Positions 27,290-36,919 of a stretch of DNA of 64,000 bases are shown here, piece by piece (positions within the stretch are counted from its first letter, which is position 1; each line of letters starts with the position of its first letter). The stretch covers positions 1 through 64,000 of the forward strand of contig NZ_JACJSA010000025.1 of NCBI RefSeq assembly GCF_014697545.1, written 5' to 3'. Source of the DNA: Oscillatoria sp. FACHB-1407 (GTDB lineage Bacteria > Cyanobacteriota > Cyanobacteriia > Elainellales > Elainellaceae). The notes under the pieces were generated by a model, which made no database searches, was not told the origin of the DNA, and saw nothing but the letters and a program-made list of their open reading frames with translations. A program made the translations under genes and the position numbers.

Positions 27290-27772
27290 TTAGTACTCCG
27301 ATCGCAAGATCGACATCAAAATTAGAGATTCATAACCATTAGTGGTTTTTAAGCAATCGCGTAGAGTTCCTTCGACGACAAAGCCCGCATTAGCATAGAG
27401 AGCTTGAGCACGGTGATTGTGTTCTTTAACGTCAAGCCAGAGTCGATGAGCTTGATAGGTTTCAAACACTAACTGCTTGACTAGTTGGATGGTGGCTTTG
27501 CCGTATCCCTGACCTTTTGCTGTGATCACAATCCGCCGAAACTCAATGCTGTCATTGGGGTCAAGCAGTCCGGCTAGAATGACGAATCCAACCGTATCCT
27601 GATGCACATCCGTCTGAACTATGAAGTGAGCGATGTCGGGGTCAGCGATCGCCCCTTGATGTTTTTCACGGCTCCAGGGAATGATAAACGGCTGATTGTC
27701 GGAGTGTTGTTCAGCAGCGAGGATGTAGTCCAGGTCAAGTTCGGTGGTCTTACGAAACGCTAAGTTCATCAC
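27290..27772 (-). CDS. GNAT N-acetyltransferase
   Basis: 160 residues of GNAT fold. The acetyl-CoA-binding motif A is at VITAKGQGYGKATIQLVKQL, a variant of Q/RxxGxG/A, and motif B at ALYANAGFVVEGTLRD. Similar to RimJ/RimL or PhnO-type enzymes; substrate unknown. Its ATG overlaps the stop of the RelA/SpoT gene by 4 bp, so it is translationally coupled to it. Confidence 0.85.
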   Translation of the reverse strand: MMNLAFRKTTELDLDYILAAEQHSDNQPFIIPWSREKHQGAIADPDIAHFIVQTDVHQDTVGFVILAGLLDPNDSIEFRRIVITAKGQGYGKATIQLVKQLVFETYQAHRLWLDVKEHNHRAQALYANAGFVVEGTLRDCLKTTNGYESLILMSILRSEY

Positions 27773-30036
27773 TCGTCAACTTGACTAACACGGCGCAGGT
27801 TGACCACATCGCTCATTTTGCGAATTTGGGTCAGTGTCCGTTCCAGTTGCTTATGATCTTGCACATCAATGCCTAAGTTAATCACGGCGGTTTGACCGGG
27901 ATGAGTCTTCACTTGAGCACTGCGGACGTTGATGTTGTGGTCGGTAAGACGAGACAGAATATCCTTGAGTACACCGACACGATCGATCACTTCAATCAGA
28001 ATCTGAACCAGATAAGTCTGGGGACGAGTTTTAGTATCGATGGGGTTCCAACTCACGGGGATCAGGCGATCACCCGGAATACTCTCGGTGTTAGTGCATC
28101 CCTGCCGATGAATAGTAATACCTCGGCTACCCATTGTGACAACGCCAATAATGGCTTCTCCAGGCACGGGGTTACAACATCGAGCGAGATTGTATAACAG
28201 TCCTTCCACCCCTGCGATGGGAGAATCACTCGTGCGGCTGGGCAACCGTACGGGTAATGCTGGAGTTGCAGGAGGGAGCAGCGTTTCCAAATCGTCTGTG
28301 GTGGGGGCAGGGGCGATCGGTTGTTGCGCTTTGATAGCTTCGCGCAGACGGTTAACCACCAGATTGAGGGTAACTTCGCCATACCCCAGAGCCGCCAACA
28401 GATCATCCACAGTGTGATAATTACATCGCTCTGCTGCTGTTTGCATTGGAGCAGACTTGAGGAGGGCTTCAAAGCCTTTTTTACCCAATTCTTTCTCCAA
28501 CATCTCGCGACCACGGGCGTAGTTTTCGTCACGGTGCGATCGCTTATACCACTGGCGAATGCGGTTGCGTGCTCCGGTCGTGACGACAAAGTTTAACCAG
28601 TCGAGCGTGGGATGCGCGTTCTTTTGCGTCAAGATCTCGACAATATCGCCGTTACACAGGGGCGTATCGAGTGGCACGATGCGTTCATTGACCCGCGCTC
28701 CAGCGCAGTGGTTGCCAACTTCGGTGTGAATTCGATAGGCAAAGTCTACAGGCGTTGATCCCCGCGCCAGCGGAATAACATCACCATTGGGTGTGAAGAC
28801 ATACACATCTTCATCGAAGAGGTTGTCTTTGACATTTTCCAGATATTCCTGCGCGTCTTTCAGATCATTCTGCCATTCCAGCAGTTGGCGCAACCAGGTA
28901 AATTTCTCATCGTCGTCCGTGAACTTGCTGGAGGAGTGCCCCGACTCTTTGTACTTCCAGTGGGCAGCAATCCCGTATTCAGCAATGTGATGCATCTCAA
29001 CCGTCCGAATCTGCACCTCCATTGGGCGACCTGACAACCCAATGACAACTGTGTGTAGGGATTGATAGCGGTTGGGTTTGGGTAAGCCGATGTAGTCTTT
29101 AAAGCGACCGGGGATCGGGCGGAAGGCATCGTGAACAACAGCTAGGGCGCGGTAACACTCATCCTTGTTCTCGACAATGATGCGCAGGGCGGCTACATCA
29201 AAAATCTCGTGGAACTCCTTCTTCTGGCGTTCCATCTTTTGATAGATACCATAGAGATGCTTGGGGCGGCCGCTGATATCTACACAGTGGATGCCCAACT
29301 GCCCTAACTCGTGGTGCAACTTGGCGATCGCCTGCTCTAATCGGGCTTCGCGATCGACCCGCTTATCCGTCACCAGTTTCTGCATCTGGCGGTAGGCATC
29401 AGCGTCAAGATATTTGAACGCTAAATCTTCCAGTTCCCACTTAAACCGACCGATCCCCAGACGATTAGCTAACGGAGCAAAGATATCCATCGTTTCTTGA
29501 GCAATGCGGCGGCGTTTATCGTCTGCCAGGTGCTCTAGAGTTCGCATGTTGTGGAGCCGATCTGCCAGCTTGACCACGATGACGCGAATGTCTTGCGCCA
29601 TTGCCAGGAACATGCGGCGGAAATTTTCAGCCTGACGCTCAGTTTTGCTGGAGAAGTTAAACTTAGAGAGTTTTGTCACTCCTTCTACCAGTCGCCGCAC
29701 CTCAACACCGAACCGCCGTTCAATCTCATCGGGAGTGACGTCGGTGTCTTCGACCACATCGTGTAAAAAACCCGCCGCAATCATCGCACCGCCACCGCCC
29801 AAGTCTCTTAGCAGACCTGCAACTGCAACAGGGTGGCAAATGTAAGGTTCGCCCGATGCTCGATATTGCCCTTCATGCAGGCAGTAAGCGAATTCAAAGG
29901 CACGACAGACTAAATCGGTTTCGGCTTCGGCGTTGTCTGATGCACAAATCATGGGAGATTGTTTGGCAATCAGGCACTGATTCAACCAATCGGGAAGGGT
30001 AATGTCAACAGAGTAGGAGGGAGCCGCTACGTTCAT
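27769..30036 (-). CDS. spoT: Bifunctional (p)ppGpp synthetase/hydrolase
   Basis: 755 residues, full length for Rel/SpoT. The HD hydrolase domain contains AGFLHDVVEDTDVTPDEI, and the synthetase has GRPKHLYGIYQKM and FDVAALRIIV. The TGS domain begins VYVFTPNGDVIPLARGSTPVDFAYRIHT, a CC/zinc-finger region carries NLARCCNPVPGEAIIG, and the ACT domain (DRVGVLKDILSRL) ends the chain. Both catalytic halves look intact, so it should make and degrade the alarmone that governs the stringent response. It is followed with overlap by a GNAT gene. Confidence 0.95.
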   Translation of the reverse strand: MNVAAPSYSVDITLPDWLNQCLIAKQSPMICASDNAEAETDLVCRAFEFAYCLHEGQYRASGEPYICHPVAVAGLLRDLGGGGAMIAAGFLHDVVEDTDVTPDEIERRFGVEVRRLVEGVTKLSKFNFSSKTERQAENFRRMFLAMAQDIRVIVVKLADRLHNMRTLEHLADDKRRRIAQETMDIFAPLANRLGIGRFKWELEDLAFKYLDADAYRQMQKLVTDKRVDREARLEQAIAKLHHELGQLGIHCVDISGRPKHLYGIYQKMERQKKEFHEIFDVAALRIIVENKDECYRALAVVHDAFRPIPGRFKDYIGLPKPNRYQSLHTVVIGLSGRPMEVQIRTVEMHHIAEYGIAAHWKYKESGHSSSKFTDDDEKFTWLRQLLEWQNDLKDAQEYLENVKDNLFDEDVYVFTPNGDVIPLARGSTPVDFAYRIHTEVGNHCAGARVNERIVPLDTPLCNGDIVEILTQKNAHPTLDWLNFVVTTGARNRIRQWYKRSHRDENYARGREMLEKELGKKGFEALLKSAPMQTAAERCNYHTVDDLLAALGYGEVTLNLVVNRLREAIKAQQPIAPAPTTDDLETLLPPATPALPVRLPSRTSDSPIAGVEGLLYNLARCCNPVPGEAIIGVVTMGSRGITIHRQGCTNTESIPGDRLIPVSWNPIDTKTRPQTYLVQILIEVIDRVGVLKDILSRLTDHNINVRSAQVKTHPGQTAVINLGIDVQDHKQLERTLTQIRKMSDVVNLRRVSQVDE

Positions 30037-30392
30037 CTTTTAGACCCGGTGTTTAGGGTGGCTCAGGGTAGATTTTGCTGATCTTACGGTATAAATGTGC
30101 TTAGGTATACCAATTTTGGCAGGTTCGCTGCCATTTCGGTTTCATTTAAGGTGGGGGCTAAAGTAGACGAAAACTCACTAGAGCGAACAATAACTCTAGT
30201 AGAGGCACAGGGTGAATGAGAAGCAGTATAAAAAATCGATGCTATTGGGTTGAATTTGACTTACAAACTTACTTGACTTATCAGCTTACTTTAAAAGGTC
30301 AGTATGTAAAGAGTGGTTGTTCTACTAATATATACAAACTTCTTTACATTTAATCTGCCTCTTCACCGATATCCCAGATTCTATCGCGCCTC
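30037..30392. other. Divergent promoter region
   Basis: About 355 bp between spoT (-) and the PatD-like gene (+). The right half is very A/T-rich (30230-30350). I see no repeat, RNA or clear operator. Confidence 0.4.
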
Positions 30393-30788
30393 ATGCTACC
30401 TGTTCTCTATCGTCAGTCCTACGAAGCCCTGCAACAGACATTGCAGCAACTGCAAGCCTCTATTACCGTGGAGAACCCTGATTTGAAAGGGTTTCGAGCG
30501 ATGTTGCAGACCGCGAAAACCCAATTTCAGCAGCAAATTCTCACACTTGACCCAGAGCAACTTGAGGAAGAGGACAGTGCGATCGCGCTCCGACTGCAAT
30601 CGATTCAAACTGAGATCAGCAAACAGTTGCGTTTGTTAGATATGGATCTATTGTTTCTACAAACCGCTCGGCAACCCGCTACAGTGCAACAGCGTTACGT
30701 TCAAATTGGCGATCGCCTCACTACTTTGATTCGTTATTGCGAGGTGGTGCTGGGAGATGAGGAAGAGGGTGATGAGGGGATGGGGTGA
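30393..30788 (+). CDS. PatD-like conserved cyanobacterial protein
   Basis: 131 residues, all helical: MLPVLYRQSYEALQQTLQQL, then SKQLRLLDMDLLFLQTARQ and RLTTLIRYCEVVLGDEEE. The K-Q-L-R-L-L-x-x-D-x-x-F-L-x-x-A-R-Q block and C-terminal RLxTLIxYC fit the family of the Anabaena heterocyst-frequency protein PatD. The family also occurs in strains without heterocysts, so the name implies no phenotype here. The last codons run into a short ATGGTCA repeat. Confidence 0.6.
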   Translation: MLPVLYRQSYEALQQTLQQLQASITVENPDLKGFRAMLQTAKTQFQQQILTLDPEQLEEEDSAIALRLQSIQTEISKQLRLLDMDLLFLQTARQPATVQQRYVQIGDRLTTLIRYCEVVLGDEEEGDEGMG

Positions 30789-30930
30789 TGGTCAATGGTC
30801 AGTGGTCAATATAGCGATTCTCGCTCCTCCACTCCTCCACTCCCTCTACTTCCCCACTCACTCCCCTACCCCCTGTCCCCTTGTCTCCCCAGAATGGTTT
30901 AATGAGAAGTGTTTGCGTGGAGAGTGGGTT

Positions 30931-31485
30931 GTGCAGTGTCCTAAAGAAAAACAGGTGGAACTGACGGGTGGTACTTTGGCGGAAGGTCTGGTGGTCAATC
31001 ACTGCCCCGATTGTGAGGGAATGTGGATCTCAGCCGAAGACTACAAATCGTGGCAGAGCCATCAAGGCAGTGGGGATGAAATTGTCTTGCCCACAACCCT
31101 AGATGTCGCCTATACGCCTGCTTCTTTTGACTCTCGAGGTGCTCTCTGTCCCGAATGCAACTGCTATTTAGCGCGAGCTAAAGTTAGCCTCAAAACCCCG
31201 TTTTATGTAGAGCGGTGCGTCAATTGTGGGGGGATCTGGTGCGATCGCGGCGAGTGGGAGGTGTTGCAATTCATGGGGATTCACACGGCGATCGACCAAC
31301 TGTTTTCGAGTGAGTGGCAAACCCGCGTTAAAGAACTAGAATCGGCGGAGCGTGAACGTCGAGCCACGATTGAGAAACTTGGTGAAGATCTTGCCTACCG
31401 GGTATTTGAACTAGCTGAGCTATTGGAAAATCATCCCAACGGGGATTTTGGGGTTGCTTACTTGATGCGACGATTTGATCAATAG
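30931..31485 (+). CDS. zf-TFIIB-type zinc-ribbon protein
   Basis: 184 residues from GTG 30931, preceded by GGAGAG at 8 bp. The frame is open to 30757, but those codons come from a pyrimidine-rich low-complexity stretch (CTCCTCCACTCC and similar) and are unlikely to be translated. Two zinc ribbons: Cys pair in VQCPKEKQVEL with HCPDCEGMW, and LCPECNCYLARAK with CVNCGGIWCDRGEW. A helical tail follows. The family is of unknown function, likely nucleic-acid or metal binding. It lies 20 bp before a beta-glucosidase gene. Confidence 0.75.
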   Translation: MQCPKEKQVELTGGTLAEGLVVNHCPDCEGMWISAEDYKSWQSHQGSGDEIVLPTTLDVAYTPASFDSRGALCPECNCYLARAKVSLKTPFYVERCVNCGGIWCDRGEWEVLQFMGIHTAIDQLFSSEWQTRVKELESAERERRATIEKLGEDLAYRVFELAELLENHPNGDFGVAYLMRRFDQ

Positions 31486-31505
31486 CCTTCCTGTGGACAT
31501 CGTTC

Positions 31506-32876
31506 ATGACCAGCTATCAGTTTCCAGACGACTTCATGTGGGGAGCGGCAACCGCTGCCTACCAAATTGAAGGAGCGATCGCGGAGGACGGACGCAAACC
31601 CAGTGTGTGGGATTCGTTTAGTGCGATCCCGAAGCGAACCTTAAATGGAGACACTGGCGCGATCGCTTGCGACCATTACCACCGCTATCCTGAAGATGTT
31701 CGCCTGATGGCAGAGTTGGGCATCAAACACTATCGCTTTAGCATTGCCTGGACGCGAGTGATCCCCGATGGTCGAGGGACGGTCAACGAGGCAGGAATTG
31801 ACTTCTACAAACGGTTGGTTGATTGTTTGCGAGAGTATGGCATCACTCCTCATGCGACTCTATTTCATTGGGATAGCCCCCAAACCCTGGAGAAGGAATA
31901 TGGCTCCTGGCAAAACCGTCAGATTGCCAGGGATTTTGCAGATTATGTGACCGCCGTCGTGAGTCGGTTAGGCGATCGCATCACTAACTGGATGACAATC
32001 AATGAAATTCCCTGCTTTACTCACATGGGCTACGAGGTGGGCAAAGTGCCACCGCACGCTCCGGGGACGGTGGTCAAAAATCGCAAAGCTGTTTGGCAGA
32101 CTTCCCACCATGCACTGCTAGCACATGGTATGGGATGTCAGGCGATTCGGGCTGCATCCAAGGTTCCCTGCTCAGTTGCACTCGTGGATAACTTCGGGGT
32201 GACCGTACCCATTCATGAATCGCCTGCCAATATTGAAGCTGCAAAACGTGCCTTTCACACTCACTGGTATAACGGTGGGATCATTGTTCCTGCCTTAACG
32301 GGGGCTTACAGTCCGGCGTTGCTGGAGCAGTTGGGCAAGGACGCACCGGATATCCAACCGGGGGATCTGGAGACGATTTACCAACCTCTCGATGCCTTGG
32401 GCTTCAACGTCTACACGGGCACCTATGTGCGAGCAGCAGATAACCAGGCTGGATATGAAACCTTGAACTTCCCGAAAGGGTATCCCCGATTAAATATGCC
32501 CTGGCTGCAAATCGTGCCAGAGTGCATCTATTGGGGCATTCGCCATATCAGCGAAACGTTGGGGCGATCAGATCTGCCTATTTTTATCAGTGAAAATGGC
32601 TGTGCTGCTGAGGATGAGTTGATTCATAAAGAAGTCATTGATAGCGATCGCATCCTCTATCTGCGGCAACACTTCAGATCAGCCCACCGAGCCGTTAGCG
32701 AGGGTTATCCCCTCAAGGGCTATTTTGTCTGGAGCTTGCTCGACAACTTTGAATGGGCATGGGGTTACGATCGCCGTTTTGGGCTCATCTACACCGACTA
32801 CCGCACCCAGGAACGCACTCCCAAAGCCAGCTATCACTGGTATTCCGAGTGTATTCGACAAAATCGAGTTGTGTGA
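31506..32876 (+). CDS. bglA: Family GH1 beta-glucosidase
   Basis: 456 residues, typical of GH1. Acid/base Glu167 lies in MTINEIPC (the usual NEP is NEI here) and the nucleophile Glu363 in FISENGCAAED. FMWGAATAAYQIEGA and DNFEWAWGYDRRFGLIYTDY, the N- and C-terminal signatures, are intact. It is cytosolic, with no signal peptide, and should cleave beta-glucosides or cellobiose from the non-reducing end. Substitution of Pro after NE is unusual and may affect the acid/base loop. Confidence 0.9.
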   Translation: MTSYQFPDDFMWGAATAAYQIEGAIAEDGRKPSVWDSFSAIPKRTLNGDTGAIACDHYHRYPEDVRLMAELGIKHYRFSIAWTRVIPDGRGTVNEAGIDFYKRLVDCLREYGITPHATLFHWDSPQTLEKEYGSWQNRQIARDFADYVTAVVSRLGDRITNWMTINEIPCFTHMGYEVGKVPPHAPGTVVKNRKAVWQTSHHALLAHGMGCQAIRAASKVPCSVALVDNFGVTVPIHESPANIEAAKRAFHTHWYNGGIIVPALTGAYSPALLEQLGKDAPDIQPGDLETIYQPLDALGFNVYTGTYVRAADNQAGYETLNFPKGYPRLNMPWLQIVPECIYWGIRHISETLGRSDLPIFISENGCAAEDELIHKEVIDSDRILYLRQHFRSAHRAVSEGYPLKGYFVWSLLDNFEWAWGYDRRFGLIYTDYRTQERTPKASYHWYSECIRQNRVV

Positions 32877-32933
32877 AGAGAGAAAAAAAGAAGAAGGAAA
32901 AAAGAAGATCGAATTAGTAGGAATTGGACTCGC

Positions 32934-34022
32934 CTAAAAATTTTCCCCAATAGACTGGAGTGTGTCTAATACACGCAGATAATTCTGGCGATCGCCCATT
33001 TGCTGATACAACATCGCCGTTCTTTTGATGTAAGCGATCCCATCTGACTCGTTGCCTTGTTGAAATAGAAAACTTCCAATATTGAAGTAGGACTGCACCA
33101 GATGCGGATCAAGCTTAACCGCTTGATGAAAATCTGCGATACAAGCCTCGTTCCCCTGATCAAAATAGACGCAACCCCGGTTGTAATAGTAGTCTGCCAT
33201 TCTAGGGTTGTTTGCGATCGCTTTTGAAAAGTCTGCTAATGCTTCTGGAAGTTTCTGCAAGTTCTGGTAAGTTGAGCCACGATTGTAATAGGGTTCAGCT
33301 CGTTCTGGGTAGAGTTTAATTGCCTCGGTCAAGCTGCTCAAAGCACCCCGGATATCTCCTCGCTCTTCAGCATGGATCGCCCGTTCAATAAAGGCTTCAA
33401 GCGGAGAATCTTTATAAGTAAGGCCCTTCCGGTAATAGTTTTGAATGCGAGGGAGAGCGTTGGAGAGGGGATTATTCGTTTTTCCAGACAAAAACAAATC
33501 GACAGTTGCGTCAAAATCGGCAACGGCTTGAGCATAATGATTCAGCCTTAAATAAATCTCACCTCGCGAGTAGTAGGAGGTTACGTCGTTTGGATCAAGC
33601 TGAATGCTTTGGGTTAGATCGTCTAACGCTTGCTGTCTATTGCCCAACTCATAATAGGCTAACCCCCGACTGCCATAGGCAACGGATAAATTGGGATCTA
33701 ACTGAATCGCGTAATCAAAGCAAGAGACTGCACTTTGATAATCCTTCATGGCAAAGCATGTGTTGCCCCAAACAGTGTATGCCTGAGCAAAGTCAGGTTT
33801 AAGGGCGATCGCCCCTCGAAAATCGGCGATCGCCTCTCGAAAATTCTGCTGTTTCAGCTTCTCAATCCCACTTAAGAGAAGATTATTTGCTTCGCGGAAG
33901 TTAGCTACGGGAGACTGTTCGGAATAACCTGAGGGATCTGGATCAAGGTTAGATGTCATCTCATTGGCTATGCCTAAATAGATCTCCTCCAATCTGGCAT
34001 AGAGGGCATTGCCTCCCCTCAC
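32934..34022 (-). CDS. TPR-repeat protein
   Basis: 362 residues (GTG at 34022; ATG at 33959 is an alternative). About eight tetratricopeptide repeats: NFREAIADFRGAIALKPDFAQAY, YQSAVSCFDYAIQLDPNLSVAYG, NRQQALDDLTQSIQLDPNDV and so on. No enzymatic domain or signal peptide is visible. It follows two cation exchanger genes with a 27-bp gap, so it may be in their operon. Function is likely scaffolding and cannot be specified. Confidence 0.85.
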   Translation of the reverse strand: MRGGNALYARLEEIYLGIANEMTSNLDPDPSGYSEQSPVANFREANNLLLSGIEKLKQQNFREAIADFRGAIALKPDFAQAYTVWGNTCFAMKDYQSAVSCFDYAIQLDPNLSVAYGSRGLAYYELGNRQQALDDLTQSIQLDPNDVTSYYSRGEIYLRLNHYAQAVADFDATVDLFLSGKTNNPLSNALPRIQNYYRKGLTYKDSPLEAFIERAIHAEERGDIRGALSSLTEAIKLYPERAEPYYNRGSTYQNLQKLPEALADFSKAIANNPRMADYYYNRGCVYFDQGNEACIADFHQAVKLDPHLVQSYFNIGSFLFQQGNESDGIAYIKRTAMLYQQMGDRQNYLRVLDTLQSIGENF

Positions 34023-34049
34023 CCAATCGGATCAACGAGTTAGGCGATT

Positions 34050-35201
34050 CTATATCACCGGATGAAAGAAAAAGGCTAATCCCAAAACCATGTAGGTCGC
34101 CAGCAGCAGCACCCCTTCAAACCAGTTCGATCGCCCATCGGAACTAATAGAATTCGCAATTAGAACCGAGACGGCAACGGCAACCAGTTCAAACGGGTTG
34201 AAGTTGAGATCCATCGGTTGCCCGATCGCCCACCCCACCAGAACCAATAATGGGGCAACGAACAAAGCAATTTGCAAGCTAGAGCCTACTGCTACCGAGA
34301 CAGACAAATCCATTTTGTCTTTGATGGCAACCACAACCGCAGTGGCGTGCTCTGCTGCATTGCCGATGATTGGCAACAGAATCACCCCGGTAAACAGTTC
34401 GGTAAAGCCCAGTTTGACGGTCGCCTCCTCTAACGTACCAACTAGATATTCTGACTCGATCGCCACAAAAATCGTTGAAGCCAGGAGAATGCCTGTCCAG
34501 AACCAGAGATTGGGTTTATGCGTCAGTGCCTCTCCGGGGGCATCGATCGAGTCGGCATCGGCGATCGCTGTTTCCTCAAATTCGGTGATCCCGACGTCGT
34601 AAAGATAGGCATGAGTTCTCATCGAAAACAGCAACGTCAATCCGTAGACGAGAATCAGAACGATGGCGACCGCCACTGATAATTTCTGTAAGTCAGCTTC
34701 CTCAATACCAGATGAGGTGAAATTAACGGCAGTCGGCAACAGCATGGCGATCACCGCCAGATTCATAGAAGAAGCATTCACCCGCGCCACGATCGGCTGA
34801 AATTCCTGTTCCTTGAAGCGCAACCCACCGAGAAACATCGACAACCCCATTACCAGCAACAAATTGCCAATCACAGAGCCTGTCAAACTGGCTTTAACCA
34901 CATTCACCAATCCGGCTTTGAGTGCCACCAGTGCCACGATTAATTCAGTCGCGTTACCAAAGGTAGCATTAAGCAAACCTCCCAACGATGGACCGACCAC
35001 CACCGCGATTTCTTCGGTAGCCGTGCCCATCCACGCTGCCAGGGGAACGATCGCCAACCCTGCGGTAATGAATATCACCAGAGGGCTCCAAGCTAAGTAG
35101 TGCGCCGCGATGGAAATGGGAATAAAGACTAACAGAGCCGAGAAGATGAGATTTTTGGTCGTCATGCCAGTTTTGGGACTCAACGAGGTAGAGTGCGTCA
35201 A
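34050..35201 (-). CDS. cax: Ca2+/H+ antiporter (CAX)
   Basis: 383 residues with about 11 hydrophobic segments. The two inverted alpha repeats are both canonical: c-1 GNATELIVALVALKAGLVNVVKASLTGSVIGN is present in the first half, and c-2 GNAAEHATAVVVAIKDKMDLSVSVAVGSSLQ in the second. A central acidic loop (EFEETAIADADSIDAP) separates them. It should export Ca2+ in exchange for protons. Tandem with a paralogue 24 bp upstream. Confidence 0.9.
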   Translation of the reverse strand: MTHSTSLSPKTGMTTKNLIFSALLVFIPISIAAHYLAWSPLVIFITAGLAIVPLAAWMGTATEEIAVVVGPSLGGLLNATFGNATELIVALVALKAGLVNVVKASLTGSVIGNLLLVMGLSMFLGGLRFKEQEFQPIVARVNASSMNLAVIAMLLPTAVNFTSSGIEEADLQKLSVAVAIVLILVYGLTLLFSMRTHAYLYDVGITEFEETAIADADSIDAPGEALTHKPNLWFWTGILLASTIFVAIESEYLVGTLEEATVKLGFTELFTGVILLPIIGNAAEHATAVVVAIKDKMDLSVSVAVGSSLQIALFVAPLLVLVGWAIGQPMDLNFNPFELVAVAVSVLIANSISSDGRSNWFEGVLLLATYMVLGLAFFFHPVI

Positions 35202-35225
35202 CAGGGAATCAGTTGTTTAAGCGTA

Positions 35226-36317
35226 TCAGGCGGGATGGAAATAGAAGGCCGCCCCTAAAACGGTATAGGTTGCCAGTAATAATGCACCTTCTAGCCAGTT
35301 CGATCGCCCATCTAGACTGATCAGGTTTGCCACTGCAACAGCGATCGCCACTGCAACGACTTCAAATAGATTAAAGCTTAAATCCATCGGTTGCCCGATC
35401 ACTTGCCCTACAATCACCAGAATCGGAGCCACCAACAACGCCACCAACAAGCTTGACCCCATCGCAACCGAAACCGACAGATCCATATTGTTTTTGACCG
35501 CCACTCGAACGGCAGTCACATATTCTGCGGCTCCACCTACCAGCGGCAGCAAGATCACCCCGGTAAACAGTGGCGTCAAGCCCAATCCAGCGGTTGCCTC
35601 CTCGACAGCCCCGACAAAAATCTCAGACTCAAACGCCACCCCAATCGTCGAAATTGCTAAGACTCCCAGCCAAAGTCCCAAATTGGGTTTGTGAGCCGTT
35701 TCCCCGCCTTCTCCGCCATGCTCGCCTTCCAGATCTACTACCCCCACTTCATACAGATAGCTGTGGGTTTTGAGGGAAAACAGCAGAGTCAAAGCATAGA
35801 CCACAATCAGCACGATCGCCGCTGTCACCGAGAGCCGCTCAATCGCGATCTCCTCGACGCCGCCAGAGGTGGCAATCACCATCGCAGGCAAGATGATCGC
35901 CGTAACCGCCAGCGTCATGGTAGAACCGTTGACTCGCGCCACAATCGGCTGAAACTCCTGTTCCTTATAGCGCAGTCCCCCCAAAAACATCGATAACCCC
36001 ATCACCAATAACAGGTTGCTAACGATCGTACCTGTGATGCTGGCTTTAACGATGTCGATCAGTCCGGCCCGCAGGGCAACCAGCGCAATGATCAACTCAG
36101 TCGCGTTGCCAAACAGCGCATTCAGTAGCCCGCCGATGGACGGCCCCGCCACCACCGCTACTTCTTCGGTGGCAGTGCTGAGCCAGATGGCAAGCGGAAT
36201 AATGGCGATCGCCGAGGTAATGAATACGGTCAATGACCCCCACTCCAGACGCTCCGCCGCCAGTGAGATTGGGATAAAGACAAGCAAACCCAGGGAAACA
36301 ATATTTTTGATTGACAT
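35226..36317 (-). CDS. CAX-family exchanger with altered c-2 motif
   Basis: 363 residues, closely related to the following CAX. The c-1 repeat is intact (GNATELIIALVALRAGLIDIVKASITGTIVSN), but the c-2 repeat reads GGAAEYVTAVRVAVKNNMDLSVSVAMGSS. The family's GNAAEH is therefore GGAAEY, losing the Asn and His that flank the essential Glu. The Glu itself stays. Changes there affect ion selectivity in studied CAX proteins, so this copy may carry another ion, work at other rates, or be regulatory. First gene of a CAX-CAX-TPR unit. Confidence 0.85.
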   Translation of the reverse strand: MSIKNIVSLGLLVFIPISLAAERLEWGSLTVFITSAIAIIPLAIWLSTATEEVAVVAGPSIGGLLNALFGNATELIIALVALRAGLIDIVKASITGTIVSNLLLVMGLSMFLGGLRYKEQEFQPIVARVNGSTMTLAVTAIILPAMVIATSGGVEEIAIERLSVTAAIVLIVVYALTLLFSLKTHSYLYEVGVVDLEGEHGGEGGETAHKPNLGLWLGVLAISTIGVAFESEIFVGAVEEATAGLGLTPLFTGVILLPLVGGAAEYVTAVRVAVKNNMDLSVSVAMGSSLLVALLVAPILVIVGQVIGQPMDLSFNLFEVVAVAIAVAVANLISLDGRSNWLEGALLLATYTVLGAAFYFHPA

Positions 36318-36407
36318 AGAGTGCGATGAGAGTTTTGAGATGTAAGCTCTGTGTGCCTAAATCATTAGAAGCTTAGTACAACCCGGATGAAGTAGCCAGT
36401 CAGATTA

Positions 36408-36610
36408 GGTTAATAGTCAATAGTGAGTAGTCAATAGTGAGTGGTCAATAGTCAATAGTCGATAGTTAATAGTCAGGAAGCAAGGGGTAAGGGGCAGGAG
36501 TCAATGGTTAGTGGTCAATGGTCAGTGGTCAATAGTCAATAGTTAGGAGTCAGGAGTCAGTGGTCAATAGTTTATGGTCAGTAGTTAGGAGTCAGGAGCC
36601 AAGAGCCATT
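36408..36610. repeat. Heptanucleotide arrays in ATAGTCA orientation
   Basis: Two runs (about 36408-36470 and 36496-36610) of 7-bp units such as ATAGTCA, ATAGTGA and GTGGTCA, separated by a short AAGGGGTAAGGGGCAGG stretch. Together with the oppositely oriented array at 36920-37149 they could fold back over the intervening 300 bp. Confidence 0.75.
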
Positions 36611-36618
36611 GTCTAGTG

Positions 36619-36713
36619 CTGCGTCACAGTTAAAAGTTAGGGTAGTGCGAGCATCTTGCTCGTGCCTGCGTCACGGTTAACAGTCAGGGTAGTGCGAGCA
36701 TCTTGCCCGTGCC
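36619..36713. repeat. 47-bp tandem direct repeat with hairpin
   Basis: CTGCGTCAC(A/G)GTTAA, then AGGGTAGTGCGAGCATCTTG, then C(T/C)CGTGC occurs twice in a row. Each copy holds a GCGAGCA/TGCTCGT-type hairpin like 14019-14035. No coding function. Confidence 0.65.
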
Positions 36714-36766
36714 GGGGTGTGTCTAGAATTTTGGGTAAAACCTTATTCTGTCTTCGCTCTAACCCA

Positions 36767-36845
36767 CCCGCAACTGAAGTGCGGGCTCATGGGATGAAGT
36801 CTGCTAAAGCAGGCCAGGAGAGGTTTTCAGTCCACCTTAGTGGAC
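36767..36845. repeat. Composite palindromic repeat
   Basis: CCCGCA/TGCGGG (36767-36785), CTGCT/AGCAG (36801-36812) and AGTCCAC/GTGGACT (36828-36845) in series, resembling the block at 27143-27262. The 70-codon frame across it is not a gene. Confidence 0.6.
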
Positions 36846-36919
36846 TTTGGAAAGTAGCCCGTCATTGATGCGCGGGCGGATGGGAACGGTAACAGACCCA
36901 CTTTAATTGACATAGCCAC

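Noticed and set aside
30757-30930. N-terminal extension of the zinc-ribbon protein
   Set aside because: Codons come from a pyrimidine-rich low-complexity stretch; GTG 30931 with GGAGAG is a better start and gives a protein that begins at the first zinc ribbon.
36656-36868. 70-residue frame among repeats
   Set aside because: It lies entirely across tandem palindromic repeats; its protein text comes from hairpin arms.
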